From: Ornithinimicrobium flavum
GTDB lineage: Bacteria > Actinomycetota > Actinomycetes > Actinomycetales > Dermatophilaceae
NCBI RefSeq assembly: GCF_004526345.1
Contig: NZ_CP038213.1
Location: forward strand, 3,648,914 to 3,712,913
Direction of reading: 5' to 3'
Length of the DNA: 64,000 bases
The notes beneath the pieces were generated by a model, which was given only the letters and a program-made list of their open reading frames with translations, searched no databases and had not been told where the DNA came from. This document shows, piece after piece, positions 48,117 to 59,110 of the stretch (positions are counted from its first letter, which is position 1; each line of letters opens with the position of its first letter). Position numbers and translations under genes: made by a program.

Positions 48117-50825
48117 GTGACCTCCTCAGCCCGCCGCCGCGCGTGGGCACCCCCGCTCCGTCGGAGGCTGCCCGGTGCCGCCCTCCTGGCGACCCTGGCG
48201 CTGCTCGCCGCACCGCTGCTCCCGGTCGGGGCCGTCCCGTCGGCGTCTGCGGTCCGACCTCCGGGTATGCCGCTGCCCGTCGCCTCCGCGGTCGAGGACG
48301 GCGAGGGGCTGCGGGTGGTGCTGGACGAGGTCGACCCCGTCGTCCTGCGACCGGACCGCCCGGCCCGGCTGAGCGGCCGGGTCCTCAACCCCGCCCCCGT
48401 GCCGGCCCGGCTGGGGGGTGTCACGCTGAGCGCGTCGACGAGCCTGCTCGGCTCCCGCAAGGAGGTGGCCGACTGGGTGGACGGCGGCATCGACCGGTCG
48501 ACCACCTGGGTGCTCGGGGACGACACGATCGGGCCCCTGGTCCCGGCGGAGGGCGAGGTGGCCTTCTCGGTCGTGGTGCCCGCAGAGGAGCTGGCCTCCC
48601 TGCCCGACGGGCCCGCGGCCCTGGCGGTGCGCCTCAGCGCGGAGGTGGTGGGCGACGGGGAGCCGGTGTCGTCGGGGGACGGCACGGGGGGCGACCTCGC
48701 AGAGCTCCGCACCGTCCTCACCAGCTCCGGGGGGCGCCTCGTCGGCACGCCGATGGAGGTGTCCTGGCTGGTGCCGCTGACCCTGCCGCCCGATCCGGGC
48801 CTGACGGACCCCGACCCGGCGCGGCACGCCCAGGCGTGGACGGACGCCGTCGGCGAGGGCTCGCCGGTGCGCGGCTGGCTGGACCACCTCACGCTGCCGG
48901 ACGTCACCTGGCTCGTCGACCCCGCCCTCCTCGTCGCGCCCCGACCCCTCCCCTCCGTCGCCTCACCCGCGCCCACGCCGGAGGACCCGGAGGAGACCGG
49001 CGACCCGGAGGAGACCGGGGAGTCGAGCGACCCGGGCAGCACCGGGGAGCCCACCACGGGGGAGCCCGACGGCCCCGGCACCACCACCGCGGAGCCGACC
49101 GACCCTGCGCCGACCGGCGAGCCCGAGGACACCGGGACGGCACCCACCCCCGCCGGCACGACCACCCCTGGTGGGTCCGAAGGCTCCGCCCCCGCGACAC
49201 CGACGCCCGCCGCCACCCCGACCGCCCCCGGCGACGGCACGGGTCGGACCGGCTCGGCACCTACACCGGACCAGGCGACCGGCACGACCGGGCCCGCCGC
49301 CCCGCCAGACGACCCCCCGGTCACCGAGCAGCCCCCGGAGGAGCAGATCCCTCCGGACGAGGGCCCCCCGGACGAGCAGGACGTCGAGCGCGCCCTGGGC
49401 GAGCTGCGCGACCGACTGGCGCTGGTGCCCGCGCAGGAGCGCTGGTGGCTGCCCGCCGGCGACCCCGACCTGGCCCGGCTGGTCGCCGACGGGCTCACCC
49501 CGCCCCCGGACACCGTGCAGACCCTCCTCACCCGGGCCCCGGCGGAGGACGCCCCGGAGGCCGTCGCCCGTCTCCTGCGCGGCGGCCGCACGGGTGTGCT
49601 CTGGCCGGCCCTCCCCGGGCCGACCACGTCCGACCTCTTCCGCATGGTGGGCCTGCACGACTCGGCTCCGTCGGTGCCGGCGCCGGAGGTCGTCGTGGTC
49701 CCCCGCGAGTCCTTCACCGCCAGCTCCGCCGCCGGACCTCGCCGCGGGGCGGCCCTCGTCGAGGACACCGACCTCACCGCTGTGGGGGTGGACTCCTGGA
49801 CCACCGCCCTGGTGGCGGCCGGGGCCGAGGCGGCGCAGGACACGGGCGCCGGCGCAGCCGCCCAGCGGCTCCTCGCGCACACCCTGGGCAGCTGGCTGGA
49901 GGCCCCCACCAGCCGACGCGAGCTCGTCGTGGCCCCGCCCCGCGGGACGACCCCGGCACCCGAGGTGCTCGACCAGCTGGTGCGGGCCTGGCCCGACGCG
50001 GACTGGCTGACCTCCCTCCCGGCCGAGGAGGTCCTGACCCGGGCGCAGGAGCAGGAGGCCGTGACCCTGTCGGGCACGGCCCCCCAGGAGTCGGTCCTGG
50101 GGGCCCTCGCGCCGTTGCTGCTGCCTGAGCCCAGCCCCGTCGACGCTTCCCGCGGGCGGGACCTGGTCGGCCTGGACGACGACCTGGACGGGCTGGGAGA
50201 GATCCTGCGCGACACCACCGCCCTCCGGTCCTGGCGCCCGGTCCTGGCCGACCTGTGGTCGACCCGCTGGCGCGAGGCGCCGGCCGCCTGGCCCACGACC
50301 TTCCGGACGCTGCGCGGCGACGTCCGCCAGGCCCGGGAGGCCGTCCACATCGCCCCCAGCAACGTCAACTTCATCGCCGACCAGGGCGTCATCCAGGTCA
50401 CCGTCGTCAACGACCTGCCGGTGGCCGTGGACGACGTCCAGCTGGCGGTCTCGACGACCAACGGCCGGCTCCAGGTGCTCCGGCAGCCCGACCCGGTCTC
50501 CGTGGGCCCCGGCAGTCGCGCCGCGGTGCCGTTCGAGGCGCGTGCCGTGACCCGCGGCGAGGTGACGCTCCACGTCGAGCTCACCACCCCGGACGGCACC
50601 GAGCTGGGCGTCGACGAGGAGCTCGCGGTCCGGGTGCAGCCGACGGGCGTGTGGATCTACTGGGTGCTCGGCGGCCTGGCGGGCGTGGTCCTCATCCTCG
50701 GCCTGGCCCGCGCGCTGCCCGGCCCCCCGCGCGTGCCGCGCTCTGGCCCCAGCGACGCCGCATACCCTGACCCGGGCCCGGAGACGCAGACGCAGACCGA
50801 CACCGGCCAGGAGGAGCGGCAGTGA
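48117..50825 (+). CDS. DUF6049 secreted/membrane-anchored protein
   Basis: This 902-residue protein (GTG 48117) has an N-terminal signal peptide (LPGAALLATLALLAAPLLPVGAVPSASA). A large extracytoplasmic region is interrupted at about 285-420 by a Pro/Thr/Glu-rich linker. One C-terminal membrane helix (WIYWVLGGLAGVVLILGLA) and a short cytoplasmic tail follow. It matches Rv3909 by position, layout and the HIAPSNVNFIADQGVIQVTVVNDL region. Its stop overlaps the murJ GTG. A cell-wall role beside MurJ is inferred. Confidence 0.88.
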   Translation: MTSSARRRAWAPPLRRRLPGAALLATLALLAAPLLPVGAVPSASAVRPPGMPLPVASAVEDGEGLRVVLDEVDPVVLRPDRPARLSGRVLNPAPVPARLGGVTLSASTSLLGSRKEVADWVDGGIDRSTTWVLGDDTIGPLVPAEGEVAFSVVVPAEELASLPDGPAALAVRLSAEVVGDGEPVSSGDGTGGDLAELRTVLTSSGGRLVGTPMEVSWLVPLTLPPDPGLTDPDPARHAQAWTDAVGEGSPVRGWLDHLTLPDVTWLVDPALLVAPRPLPSVASPAPTPEDPEETGDPEETGESSDPGSTGEPTTGEPDGPGTTTAEPTDPAPTGEPEDTGTAPTPAGTTTPGGSEGSAPATPTPAATPTAPGDGTGRTGSAPTPDQATGTTGPAAPPDDPPVTEQPPEEQIPPDEGPPDEQDVERALGELRDRLALVPAQERWWLPAGDPDLARLVADGLTPPPDTVQTLLTRAPAEDAPEAVARLLRGGRTGVLWPALPGPTTSDLFRMVGLHDSAPSVPAPEVVVVPRESFTASSAAGPRRGAALVEDTDLTAVGVDSWTTALVAAGAEAAQDTGAGAAAQRLLAHTLGSWLEAPTSRRELVVAPPRGTTPAPEVLDQLVRAWPDADWLTSLPAEEVLTRAQEQEAVTLSGTAPQESVLGALAPLLLPEPSPVDASRGRDLVGLDDDLDGLGEILRDTTALRSWRPVLADLWSTRWREAPAAWPTTFRTLRGDVRQAREAVHIAPSNVNFIADQGVIQVTVVNDLPVAVDDVQLAVSTTNGRLQVLRQPDPVSVGPGSRAAVPFEARAVTRGEVTLHVELTTPDGTELGVDEELAVRVQPTGVWIYWVLGGLAGVVLILGLARALPGPPRVPRSGPSDAAYPDPGPETQTQTDTGQEERQ

Positions 50826-53800
50826 GCGCACCAGGCGACGAGCAGGCGGCCCTGCCCGGCGACCCCGTCGCGCCCGCGGCCGGAGGCCGGGTGGCGCCCG
50901 GGCCCGGAGGCCCCGCGGCTCCCGACCACGGCTCCAGCAGGGCCCTGGCCCGGTCCAGCGCGATCATGGCCAGCGGCACCCTGGTCTCCCGGGTGCTGGG
51001 GCTGGTCCGGATGGCCCTGCTCATCGCGGCGGTCGGCGCCCAGACCGACGCGGCGAACGTGTGGGACACCGCCAACACCATCCCCAACACCATCTACCTG
51101 CTGCTGGCCGCCGGGGTCCTCAACGTCGTCCTGCTGCCGCAGATCACCCGGGCCATGGTCCGCGGCGGCGAGGCGGGCCAGGACTACATCGACCGGCTGC
51201 TCACCCTCGCCTTCACCGTCGTGGCGGGGGGCACGGCGCTGGTCCTGCTCGCCGCACCCCTGGTCACCAAGCTCATGGCCCTGTCCTGGCCGTGGGGCGG
51301 GGAGAAGCTGACCCTGGCGATCCTGTTCGCCTACCTGTGCATCCCGCAGGTCCTCTTCTACGGGCTGCACACGATCCTGGGCCAGGTGCTGGCGGCCCAC
51401 CACCGGTTCGGCGCCTTCATGTGGAGCCCGGCGCTGGCCAACGTCGTCGCCATCACCGGGCTGGGGGTCTTCCTGGCCCGCTACGGCGACGTCTCCCGGC
51501 AGGAGCTCACCTCGTGGACCCCGGGCATGATCTGGCTGCTGGCCGGGTCGGCGACGCTCGGCATCCTCGTGCAGGCCCTAGTGCTCATCCCGGCGGTGCG
51601 CTCCACCGGCTTCACCTACCGGCCCCGCTGGGGCTTCCGCGGCGTGGGGCTGGGCTCGGCCTCGCGGATGAGCAGCTGGGCGTTCGCGGAGATCCTGCTC
51701 AGCCAGGCCGGGATGCTCGTGGCCATCAACATGCTCAACGACGCCGTCCAGGACGTCAGCGAGGCCCCGGGCAAGGCGGCGCACTTCGCCGCCTTCTCCA
51801 CCTTCATGCTCCCCCACTCCCTCATCGCCCTGTCCCTGCTGACGGCCATCTTCCCGGTGCTGACCAAAGCCGCCGCGGCCGGGGAGCTGCGGGTGATGGC
51901 CGAGCACACGGGCCGGGCCCTGCGCCTGCTCGCCGCCGCCATGGTCCCCATCGCGGTCGGCATGATCGTCCTGGCGCCGCTGGTGGTGCGCGTCATCAAC
52001 CCGACGATGACGCCGTTCGAGCACCTCTGGGTGACCCGCATCCTCTTCGCCCTGCTCGTGGGCCTGGTGCCCTACGGCATCTACCTCGTCTGCGCCCGCG
52101 TCTTCTACGCGTTCGAGGACGCCCGCACGCCCTTCCTCTTCCAGGTGGCGCTGACCTCGGTGCTCCTGGTGTTCTGCGGGATCGCCTGGGTGCAGGGCGC
52201 CTGGTGGGTCGCGGTGCTGGTCGGGCTGGGCCAGGCCATGGGCCAGATCGCGGCGATGCTCATGGGTCTGCGCGCCGTGCGCCGCCGGCTGCCGGACATC
52301 GACCTGCGCTCGGCCGGGGTGGTCTTCCTCAAGGCGGGGGCCGCCGCGCTGGTGGCGCTGCTGCCCGCCTGGCTGCTGGTGCGGCTGCTCGCCGACGACG
52401 GCTGGCTCGGAGCGGTCGTGCCGCTCGCCGTGGCCGGGCCGGTCTTCGTCGCCGTGTATGCCGTGCTGGCCCACCGCCTCGGCGTCGCCGAGGTGACCGA
52501 GGTGGGTGCTCCGCTGCTGCGCCGCATACCCGGGGCCAGGCGGTTCGCCCGCACCCCGGCGGCGGCCACCGGCGCCCCCGTCGACGGCACGACCGGCGAC
52601 CCCGGGACCCCGCCGACCAGCGCGTCCGTCGCGGAGCAGGGCACCGGAGCAGGCACACTAGGTTGGGACGACGCCCCGCGGTGGGCGTTCTCCGGCGGAG
52701 AGGACGGCGACATGGACCAGCTCGAGGTGGGCACCCGGCTGGGTGACCGCTACGCGCTCGAGGAGCTGCTCGCCGAGCGCGAGGGGGGGGGCTGCAGTAC
52801 TGGTCGGCCCGCGACGTCACCCTCGGCCGGCTGGTGGCCGTCACCGTGCTGCCCTCGGGCGGTGAGCACGCCCCCGTCGCCGTGGCCGTGCTCGACGCCG
52901 CCCGCCGCGTCGCCTCGGTCGACGACCCCCGCCTGGTCCGCGTCCTCGACGTGGGCGAGGAGGAGACCCTCTGCTGGATCATCGAGGAGGGCCTGTCCGA
53001 GGCCGAGTCGCTGGCCTCCCTCGTCGAGGACCACCCGCTTCCGCCGGAGGAGGTGCGCCGGCTCATCGGTGAGACGGCCGCGGGCTTGGAGTCCGCCCGG
53101 CGCCGTGGGCTTCACCACCTCTACCTCAACCCCCACTCGGTGCTGCGCACCACCGACGGCACCGTCAAGATCTCCGGCGTCGGGGTCGCCGCGGCCCTGG
53201 AGGGTGCCGACGACGTGACGGCCGACGAGGCCTCGCTCATCGACACCGCCGACCTCGTGTCCCTGCTCTACACCGGTCTGACCGGTCGTTGGCCCGGCGA
53301 GGACCTGCCCGGTGTCGCCTCCGCCCGACGCCTGGCCGACGGCAGCCTGCCCGCCCCGTCCGAGCTGGTCTCGGGCGTGCCCGGCGACCTGGACGCCCTG
53401 TGCCGCATCGTGCACGGCGCCGGGGCCGACCTGAGCGCGGCACCGCACACCCCCGGCGAGCTGGCCCGCCAGCTCTCGCCGTGGTCGCCCGACATCGTGC
53501 GGGCGCCCGCCCCGGGGAGCTCACGGCGCCGCGCGAGCCCGCCCCGGACGACCGCGCGGCCGCGCCGGGGACGCGCTCGCGGGGGCGGCGGGGGCCGCGG
53601 CCGCGGCGACCGCCGCCCACCCGACGAGGGTGCCGGAGAGCGACCCCACCGAGCAGGTGCCCCGCCCCTACTACCGCACCCAAGACGACCACGGTCGCTC
53701 CGGCACCGGTGCCGTCCCCTACTCCGGCGAGGACGCCCGGGCCGGTGTCGACGCCTCACGCGCGGCCGCTGCCGGGCTGCGGCGGGTGCCGCCGACCCGG

Positions 53801-54599
53801 GCCGCCCACCCCGGGGTGGCGCGGGTCCCCGACGCGACGAGCCGTCCTCGCTCGGCGGCTTCGCGGCGACCGAGGACCAGGACGGGCTCGACGAGGAGCG
53901 CGCCACCGGGTTGCAGAGCGCCGCGGTGCTGCTCATCATCCTGGCCATCGTCGCCGCCGCGGCGCTGCTCGGATGGGGCGTCATGCGTTCCATCGGCGGA
54001 GGTGACGACGTGGCGGACGGCCCGACCCCGGGAGCCAACGCGCCGGCCGACCCGGCCGGGGACACCGGGGCCGCGACCGCAGGCACCGACGACGAGTCCA
54101 CGACCGCCGCCGGGGGGACCGGGGCGCCGGGCACCGACGACGAGTCCGCGCAGACCGCGCCCGCGCCCGCAGGAGGGGCGTCGATCCTGGGGATCACCAG
54201 CTTCGACCCCGAGGGCGACGGCGACGAGCGCAACGACCTCACCCCGCTGGCCGTGGACGGCGACCCGGAGACCGCCTGGACCTCGCACACCTACCTGTCG
54301 GAGGGGTGGGGTTCGCTCAAGAGCGGGACCGGCCTGATCCTCGACCTCGGGGAGGGCGCCAGCGTCAGCGAGGTCGAGGTGCAGCTGGGCGAGGGGACCA
54401 TGGGCACCCGCCTCTACGTGTCCGACACGGCCTCCCGGGACGGCGCGACCGAGCTGGCCGCCGACGAGGCGGCCGAGGGCACCTGGACCGTCACGCCGGA
54501 GAGCCCGGCCTCCGGGCGCTACCTCATCCTGTGGTTCGACACCGGGCCCGCACGGACGCGGGCGAGATCGTCGGCGTGCGCGAGATCTCGGTGCGCTGA
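50822..54599 (+). CDS. murJ: MurJ lipid II flippase fused to pseudokinase and discoidin-like domain (five frameshifts)
   Basis: Residues about 40-560 are a MATE-like MurJ/MviN flippase (SGTLVSRVLGLVRMALLIA, then PHSLIALSLLTAIFPVLTKAAA). A protein-kinase-like domain follows (VGTRLGDRYALEELLAERE, LQYWSARDVTLGRLVAVTVLP, HHLYLNPHSVLRTTDGTVKISGVG) that lacks the HRD aspartate and DFG, so it is a pseudokinase. Next come a helix (SAAVLLIILAIVAAAALLGWG) and an extracellular galactose-binding-like domain. This is the Mycobacterium MviN (Rv3910) plan. Frame changes lie near 52797 (G9 run), 53515, 53570, 53830 and 54548. Five added bases give 1260 residues. Confidence 0.85.
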
Positions 54600-54622
54600 C
54601 CGCGGGCGTGGGAGGGCTAGCG

Positions 54623-55178
54623 ATGACGGCGGACCTGGCCGAGGTCGACGACCTCAGCTTGCTGCGCCGTCACCAGGAGGGGGACGCCGAGGCGTTCGGG
54701 GAGATCTTCCGCCGGCACCGTGACCGTATGTGGGCGGTCGCCCTGCGCACGACCCGTGACCCCGAGCTCGCCTCCGACGCCGTCCAGGACGCCTTCCTCA
54801 ACGCCTTCCGCCGGGCCGGGTCCTTCCGCGGTGACGCGCAGGTGACCACCTGGCTGCACCGGATCACCGTGAACGCGTGCCTGGACCGGCTGCGCCGGCA
54901 ACGTCCCACCGTCGACCTCGATGACCACGACCCGGCCGAGCCCCGCGACCACCACCACTCCGTCGACGTGCGCCTGGACGTCCAGGAGGCGCTGGCCCGG
55001 TTGCCTGAGGGCCAGCGACTGGCGCTCGTCCTGGTCGACATGCACGGCCTCAGCGTCGCCGAGGCGGCCGCGATCCTCGACGTCGCCGAGGGGACGATCA
55101 AGTCCCGGTGCTCCGAGGGCGGGAGGCCATGGCCCAGCTCCTCGGCCTGCGTGGCAATACCCGCGGGGTATGTCGTGA
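54623..55178 (+). CDS. sigM: ECF sigma factor SigM-like (two frameshifts)
   Basis: The ATG at 54623 has GGGAGG seven bases upstream. The region-2 block is AFGEIFRRHRDRMWAVALRTTRD. Region 4 is ALARLPEGQRLALVLVDMHGLSVAEAAAIL. The frame changes near 55107 (restoring CSRGREAMAQLLG) and probably near 55166; two added bases give 185 residues ending at 55178. Position after murJ and before the anti-sigma and trxB genes matches mycobacterial sigM. Confidence 0.82.
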
Positions 55179-55329
55179 TCCGTTCCCGTCGCGCGGCCGG
55201 TGTGGTGCACACCACGCCCCGGTGCTCCGGCGTCCGAGGAAACCCCCTGCCCGCACCGGTCGTCCTACTCCCGTGGGCACACCTGCGCCCACCGGGAGTC
55301 GCGAGTCGTCGAGAGGAGGCGTGTCAGTC

Positions 55330-56335
55330 GTGTCAGCACCGCGTCAGCCTGACGACGTCGACCCCACCGGGATCCGCGACCTGCTCGCCTCCCTGCCCGA
55401 TCCGGGGCCCATGCCCGAGGACCTCGTCGCCCGGATCGAGGCCCGCCTGGAGGTGGAGCGCGCCCACCGCGCGGGCGGCGCACCCCTCGACCCCCCTCCG
55501 GCGCCACGGTGGCCCGGGCCGCCGACGACGTCTTCGACCTGGCGGCCGAGCGCAGCCACCGCCGACCGGCACGGACGGTCGCCGTCCTCGGTGCCGCGGC
55601 CGCCGGTCTGCTCGTGACCACCGTGGCGGTCACCCAGCTGATCGGCTCCGACGGAGGGTTCACGGCGGACACCGCCGCGGTCTACCCCTCCCTCACCCGG
55701 GGTGACGACGCCGCCCGTGGTGCCGCCGAGGAGGGGGCGGACGCCGGGGCCGACCTCGCCGAGGACGAGGGCGGGGCCCTGGCCGGCGAGGGGGACGACG
55801 AGGCGGCCGAGGCCGGGAGCGACACCGGCGGGGACGACGCCGCGGAGGCCGGCGACGGCGAGAGCGCGCCGAGCCTCGACGCCCAGGACGACGCCGCGTC
55901 GGGCGACGCGGCACAGGGGGACGAGGCGCTGGAGGACGTCGCCTGGCTCGGGGCGGTCCTGTCGAGCCCGGACCCCGAGCTCGGCGGCCGGCTCTCGGTG
56001 CTCCCCCACCTCGGGACCGTCGTCGAGGCCGATCTGGTCGACGCCCTCCGCACCGCCCTGCGGGCGGACGTCAACAGCTACGGCTCGCAGGACCTGACGC
56101 TGGAGGAGGCGCGGTCCTGCTGGCAGGTCCTCCCGGCCGAGCGGGGTTTCGGCGACTACGTGGCCGCCCCCACCGACCTCGGCTCCTCCGCCTCCCCGAG
56201 GGCCGCCGTCGCCCTTCTGGGTGTGCACGACGACGGCACCGGTGAGGTCTGGGTCCTGCCGAGTCGTGCACCGACGGCGCACGGGTTACCCCGCTCACCG
56301 GGCCGCACGAGCTCGAGGCGTTCTCCCCGCGCTGA
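55330..56335 (+). CDS. Anti-sigma factor-like membrane protein (two frameshifts)
   Basis: The start is GTG 55330 with GAGAGGAGG about ten bases upstream; GTG 55321 is also possible. The N-terminal cytoplasmic part (IRDLLASLPDPGPMPEDLVARIEARL) is followed by a membrane helix (TVAVLGAAAAGLLVTTVAV). An acidic Asp/Glu/Gly/Ala-rich linker and an external domain follow (SCWQVLPAERGFGDYV). Frame changes near 55500 and 56260 restore 335 residues. By position it is the counterpart of RsmA; no zinc motif is seen. Confidence 0.75.
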
Positions 56336-56435
56336 GGACCGGACGGTTCTCGGCGCCGGTGGTCCGCCGTCCTCCGCGTCGTGGCCGGTCGGACCTGTCG
56401 GGTCGAGGGAAGGGTCCCCCGCGGCATACCCTGGG

Positions 56436-56461
56436 GGGAACAACCCGGTCGTAGGATCGGT
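56436..56461 (+). promoter_or_regulatory. SigR/SigH-type promoter upstream of trxB
   Basis: GGAAC (56436-56440) and GTT (56459-56461) are spaced by 18 bases. This is close to the GGAAT-N18-GTT consensus of thiol-oxidative-stress ECF sigma factors, whose regulons normally include trxB-trxA. The predicted start lies about 50 bases before the trxB ATG. Confidence 0.55.
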
Positions 56462-56520
56462 TCCACACACATCGTCCCCGTCTGAGCGTCCGCGCGCCCG
56501 CGCGGTCCAGGAAGGTCACC

Positions 56521-57543
56521 ATGATCATCCAGCTGAGCCCCGAGTCAGCGCCGACCACCGGCGCCGACGGTGAGGTTCGCGACGTCATCATCATCGGGTC
56601 CGGCCCGGCCGGCTACACGGCCGCGGTCTACACGGCACGGGCCAACCTGCGCCCCCTGCTCTTCGAGGGGTCGGTCACGGCCGGCGGCGCGCTGATGAAC
56701 ACCACCGAGGTCGAGAACTACCCCGGCTTCGCCGAGGGCATCATGGGCCCGGAGCTGATGATGAGCATGCGCGAGCAGGCCGAGCGCTTCGGGGCCGAGA
56801 TGGTGCGCGACGACGTCGTGGAGGTGGAGCTGACCGGCGACGTGAAGACCGTCACCGACGCCTCGGGCGGGATCCACCGCGCCCGCACCGTCATCCTGGC
56901 GATGGGATCGGCCTACCGCGAGCTGGGTCTGCCGCGCGAGAAGGAGCTCTCCGGTCACGGGGTCTCCTGGTGCGCCACCTGCGACGGCGCCTTCTTCCGC
57001 GACCAGGACATCCTGGTGGTCGGCGGGGGCGACTCGGCGATGGAGGAGGCGACCTTCCTCACCCGCTTCGGTCGGTCGGTCACGATCGTGCACCGCCGCG
57101 AGGAGCTGCGGGCCAGCAAGATCATGGCCGAGCGCGCCCAGTCCGACCCCAAGATCAGCTTCGCGTGGAACTCCGAGGTCACGGCGCTCCACGGCGACCC
57201 CAAGCTCACCTCGGTCACGCTGCGCGACACCGTCACCGGCCAGGAGCGCGAGGTTGCCACGACCGGTCTGTTCGTCGCGGTCGGCCACGACCCGCGCAAC
57301 GAGCTCGTCCAGGGCCAGGTGGCGCTGGACGACGCCGGCTACGTCCTGGTCCAGGGCCGTGGCACCGCGACCGACGTGCCCGGCGTCTTCGCCTGCGGTG
57401 ACCTGGTGGACCACACCTACCGTCAGGCGATCACCGCGGCCGGCAGCGGGTGCGCCGCCGCCCTCGACGCCGAGCGCTACCTCGCCTCGCTCGACGACGC
57501 GACCGACGTCACCCAGGTCGACGCCGGACTCGCGTCCGTCTGA
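56521..57543 (+). CDS. trxB: Thioredoxin-disulfide reductase
   Basis: This 340-residue flavoprotein has the FAD-binding motif GSGPAG (26-31), redox-active CATC (151-154) and NADPH motif GGGDSA (168-173). The FAD end motif is [14 protein letters not shown]. It reduces thioredoxin with NADPH. GGAAGG lies upstream of ATG 56521. It is followed by trxA after 53 bases, one transcription unit. Confidence 0.97.
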   Translation: MIIQLSPESAPTTGADGEVRDVIIIGSGPAGYTAAVYTARANLRPLLFEGSVTAGGALMNTTEVENYPGFAEGIMGPELMMSMREQAERFGAEMVRDDVVEVELTGDVKTVTDASGGIHRARTVILAMGSAYRELGLPREKELSGHGVSWCATCDGAFFRDQDILVVGGGDSAMEEATFLTRFGRSVTIVHRREELRASKIMAERAQSDPKISFAWNSEVTALHGDPKLTSVTLRDTVTGQEREVATTGLFVAVGHDPRNELVQGQVALDDAGYVLVQGRGTATDVPGVFACGDLVDHTYRQAITAAGSGCAAALDAERYLASLDDATDVTQVDAGLASV

Positions 57544-57596
57544 CCTCGGCCCACCCCGACCCGATCCCCCGAGAACGACTGCTAGAGAAGGAAACC

Positions 57597-57920
57597 ATGG
57601 CTATCACGCAGACCAGCGACACCACCTTCCACGAGGACGTGCTGCAGCACGACGGCCCCGTGCTCGTCGACTTCTGGGCCCCCTGGTGCGGCCCGTGCAA
57701 GATGGTGGCGCCCATCCTCGAGGAGCTCTCCGAGGAGTGGGGCGACAAGCTCAAGGTGGTCAAGCTCAACACCGACGAGAACCCGCAGACCACGCAGGCC
57801 TACGGCATCACGGGCATCCCCACCCTGCACGTCTACTCCGGCGGCGAGGTCGTCAAGACGCTCGTCGGGGCCCTGCCGAAGAAGAAGCTCGCCAAGGAGA
57901 TGGAGCAGTTCACCGCCTGA
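57597..57920 (+). CDS. trxA: Thioredoxin
   Basis: This 107-residue thioredoxin has active site WCGPC at residues 30-34 and the cis-proline block ITGIPTLHVY. The ATG at 57597 follows GAAGGAAA. It is the electron acceptor of the adjacent TrxB; corresponds to the origin-proximal trxC of Mycobacterium. Confidence 0.97.
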   Translation: MAITQTSDTTFHEDVLQHDGPVLVDFWAPWCGPCKMVAPILEELSEEWGDKLKVVKLNTDENPQTTQAYGITGIPTLHVYSGGEVVKTLVGALPKKKLAKEMEQFTA

Positions 57921-57940
57921 CCGGCGGTCGCTGAACCCAC

Positions 57941-57979
57941 AGCCGTCCACAGGGGTTATCCACACCCCTGTGGACGGCT
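57941..57979. terminator. Perfect 16-bp hairpin between trxA and parB, with a DnaA box in its top
   Basis: Arms 57941-57956 and 57964-57979 are perfect complements with a 7-base loop. The convergent genes on either side make it a likely bidirectional terminator. The sequence TTATCCACA (57956-57964), a perfect DnaA box, covers the loop and one base of each arm. Confidence 0.8.
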
Positions 57980-58006
57980 TTCTCGTGCCCGGGGCCGTGT
58001 CGGGGC

Positions 58007-59110
58007 TCAGGCCTGCGCGCCGTCGAGGACGGCGAGGATGCGGTCCAGGTCCTCCTGACCGGCGAACTCGACCGTGATCCTGCCCTTGCGCCTCCCCATC
58101 GCCACCTGCACCCGTGTCTCGAGGCGGTCCGACAGGCGGGCGGCGACCTCCTGCAGCTCCGGCGCCGGAGCGCTGCTGCGCGGGGACCGGCGGGTGGGGG
58201 CGGGGTCCGAGCCGAGGACGACGATCTCCTCGACGGACCGGACCGACAGACCCTCGGCGACGATGCGCTGGGCCAGCCGCTCCATCGCGGCGCCGTCCTC
58301 CAGCCCGAGCAGCGCCCGGGCGTGCCCGGCGCTGAGGACGCCGGAGGCGACGCGACGCTGCACCATCGGGGGGAGCTTGAGCAGACGGATGGTGTTGCTG
58401 ATCTGGGGACGGGAGCGGCCGATGCGCTGGGCGAGCTCGTCGTGGGTGCACGTGAAGTCGGTCAGCAGCTGCTGGTAGGCCGCGGCCTCCTCCAGCGGGT
58501 TGAGCTGCGCCCGGTGCAGGTTCTCCAGCAGGGCGTCCCGCAGCATGTGGTCGTCCTCGGTGTCGCGGACGATGGCGGGGATCGTCTCGCGGCCGGCCAG
58601 CCGGGAGGCCCGCAGCCGCCGCTCACCCATGACCAGCTCGTAGGTCGCGGCCTGCGGTTCGGTGTCGGCGACCTCCGGCGCAGTCCGATCAGAACCCTTC
58701 TGACCTGCGGAAACGCCATCCACACGACGTACGACCACCGGCTGGAGCACCCCGAGCTCACGGATGCTGTGGAGGAGCTCGGCGAGGTCGTCCTCGTCGA
58801 AGACCTCCCGCGGCTGCCGCGGGTTCGGACGGATGTCGGCGATACGCACCTCGGCGAATGTGGCTCCGGGCACCGGGGCGAGGTCCGCGCCGTCGGGCGT
58901 GGGAACTTCACCCTCGCCGCCGGTGGGCTCCGAGTTGTCGTCGCCGCCGGGCCCCGGGGCGTGGTTTCCCGTGAAACCATCCCCGTCGAGCTCACCCGCG
59001 CCGGACGCCGGGCGGGGGAAGAAGACGTCTCGCGGGCGGTCCTGGGTCTGCGGCTCGGACGGGATGAGCGCCCCCAGTCCTCGTCCCAGACCCCGACGGC
59101 GTTCACTCAT
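58007..59110 (-). CDS. parB: Chromosome-partitioning protein ParB
   Basis: This 367-residue protein begins [17 protein letters not shown], the typical ParB N-terminus. It has the CTPase box ([13 protein letters not shown]) and the box [25 protein letters not shown]. The parS-binding helix-turn-helix ([23 protein letters not shown]) and a C-terminal dimer domain follow. An Asp/Gly/Pro-rich insert precedes the CTPase domain. The start overlaps the parA stop (ATGA). A parS-like site lies inside the gene. Confidence 0.97.
   Translation of the reverse strand: MSERRRGLGRGLGALIPSEPQTQDRPRDVFFPRPASGAGELDGDGFTGNHAPGPGGDDNSEPTGGEGEVPTPDGADLAPVPGATFAEVRIADIRPNPRQPREVFDEDDLAELLHSIRELGVLQPVVVRRVDGVSAGQKGSDRTAPEVADTEPQAATYELVMGERRLRASRLAGRETIPAIVRDTEDDHMLRDALLENLHRAQLNPLEEAAAYQQLLTDFTCTHDELAQRIGRSRPQISNTIRLLKLPPMVQRRVASGVLSAGHARALLGLEDGAAMERLAQRIVAEGLSVRSVEEIVVLGSDPAPTRRSPRSSAPAPELQEVAARLSDRLETRVQVAMGRRKGRITVEFAGQEDLDRILAVLDGAQA
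58974..58987. promoter_or_regulatory. parS-like site within parB (one mismatch)
   Basis: GTTTCCCGTGAAAC differs from the parS core GTTTCACGTGAAAC at one base. It lies in the variable N-terminal coding part of parB, where protein sequence is not constrained. Confidence 0.7.
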
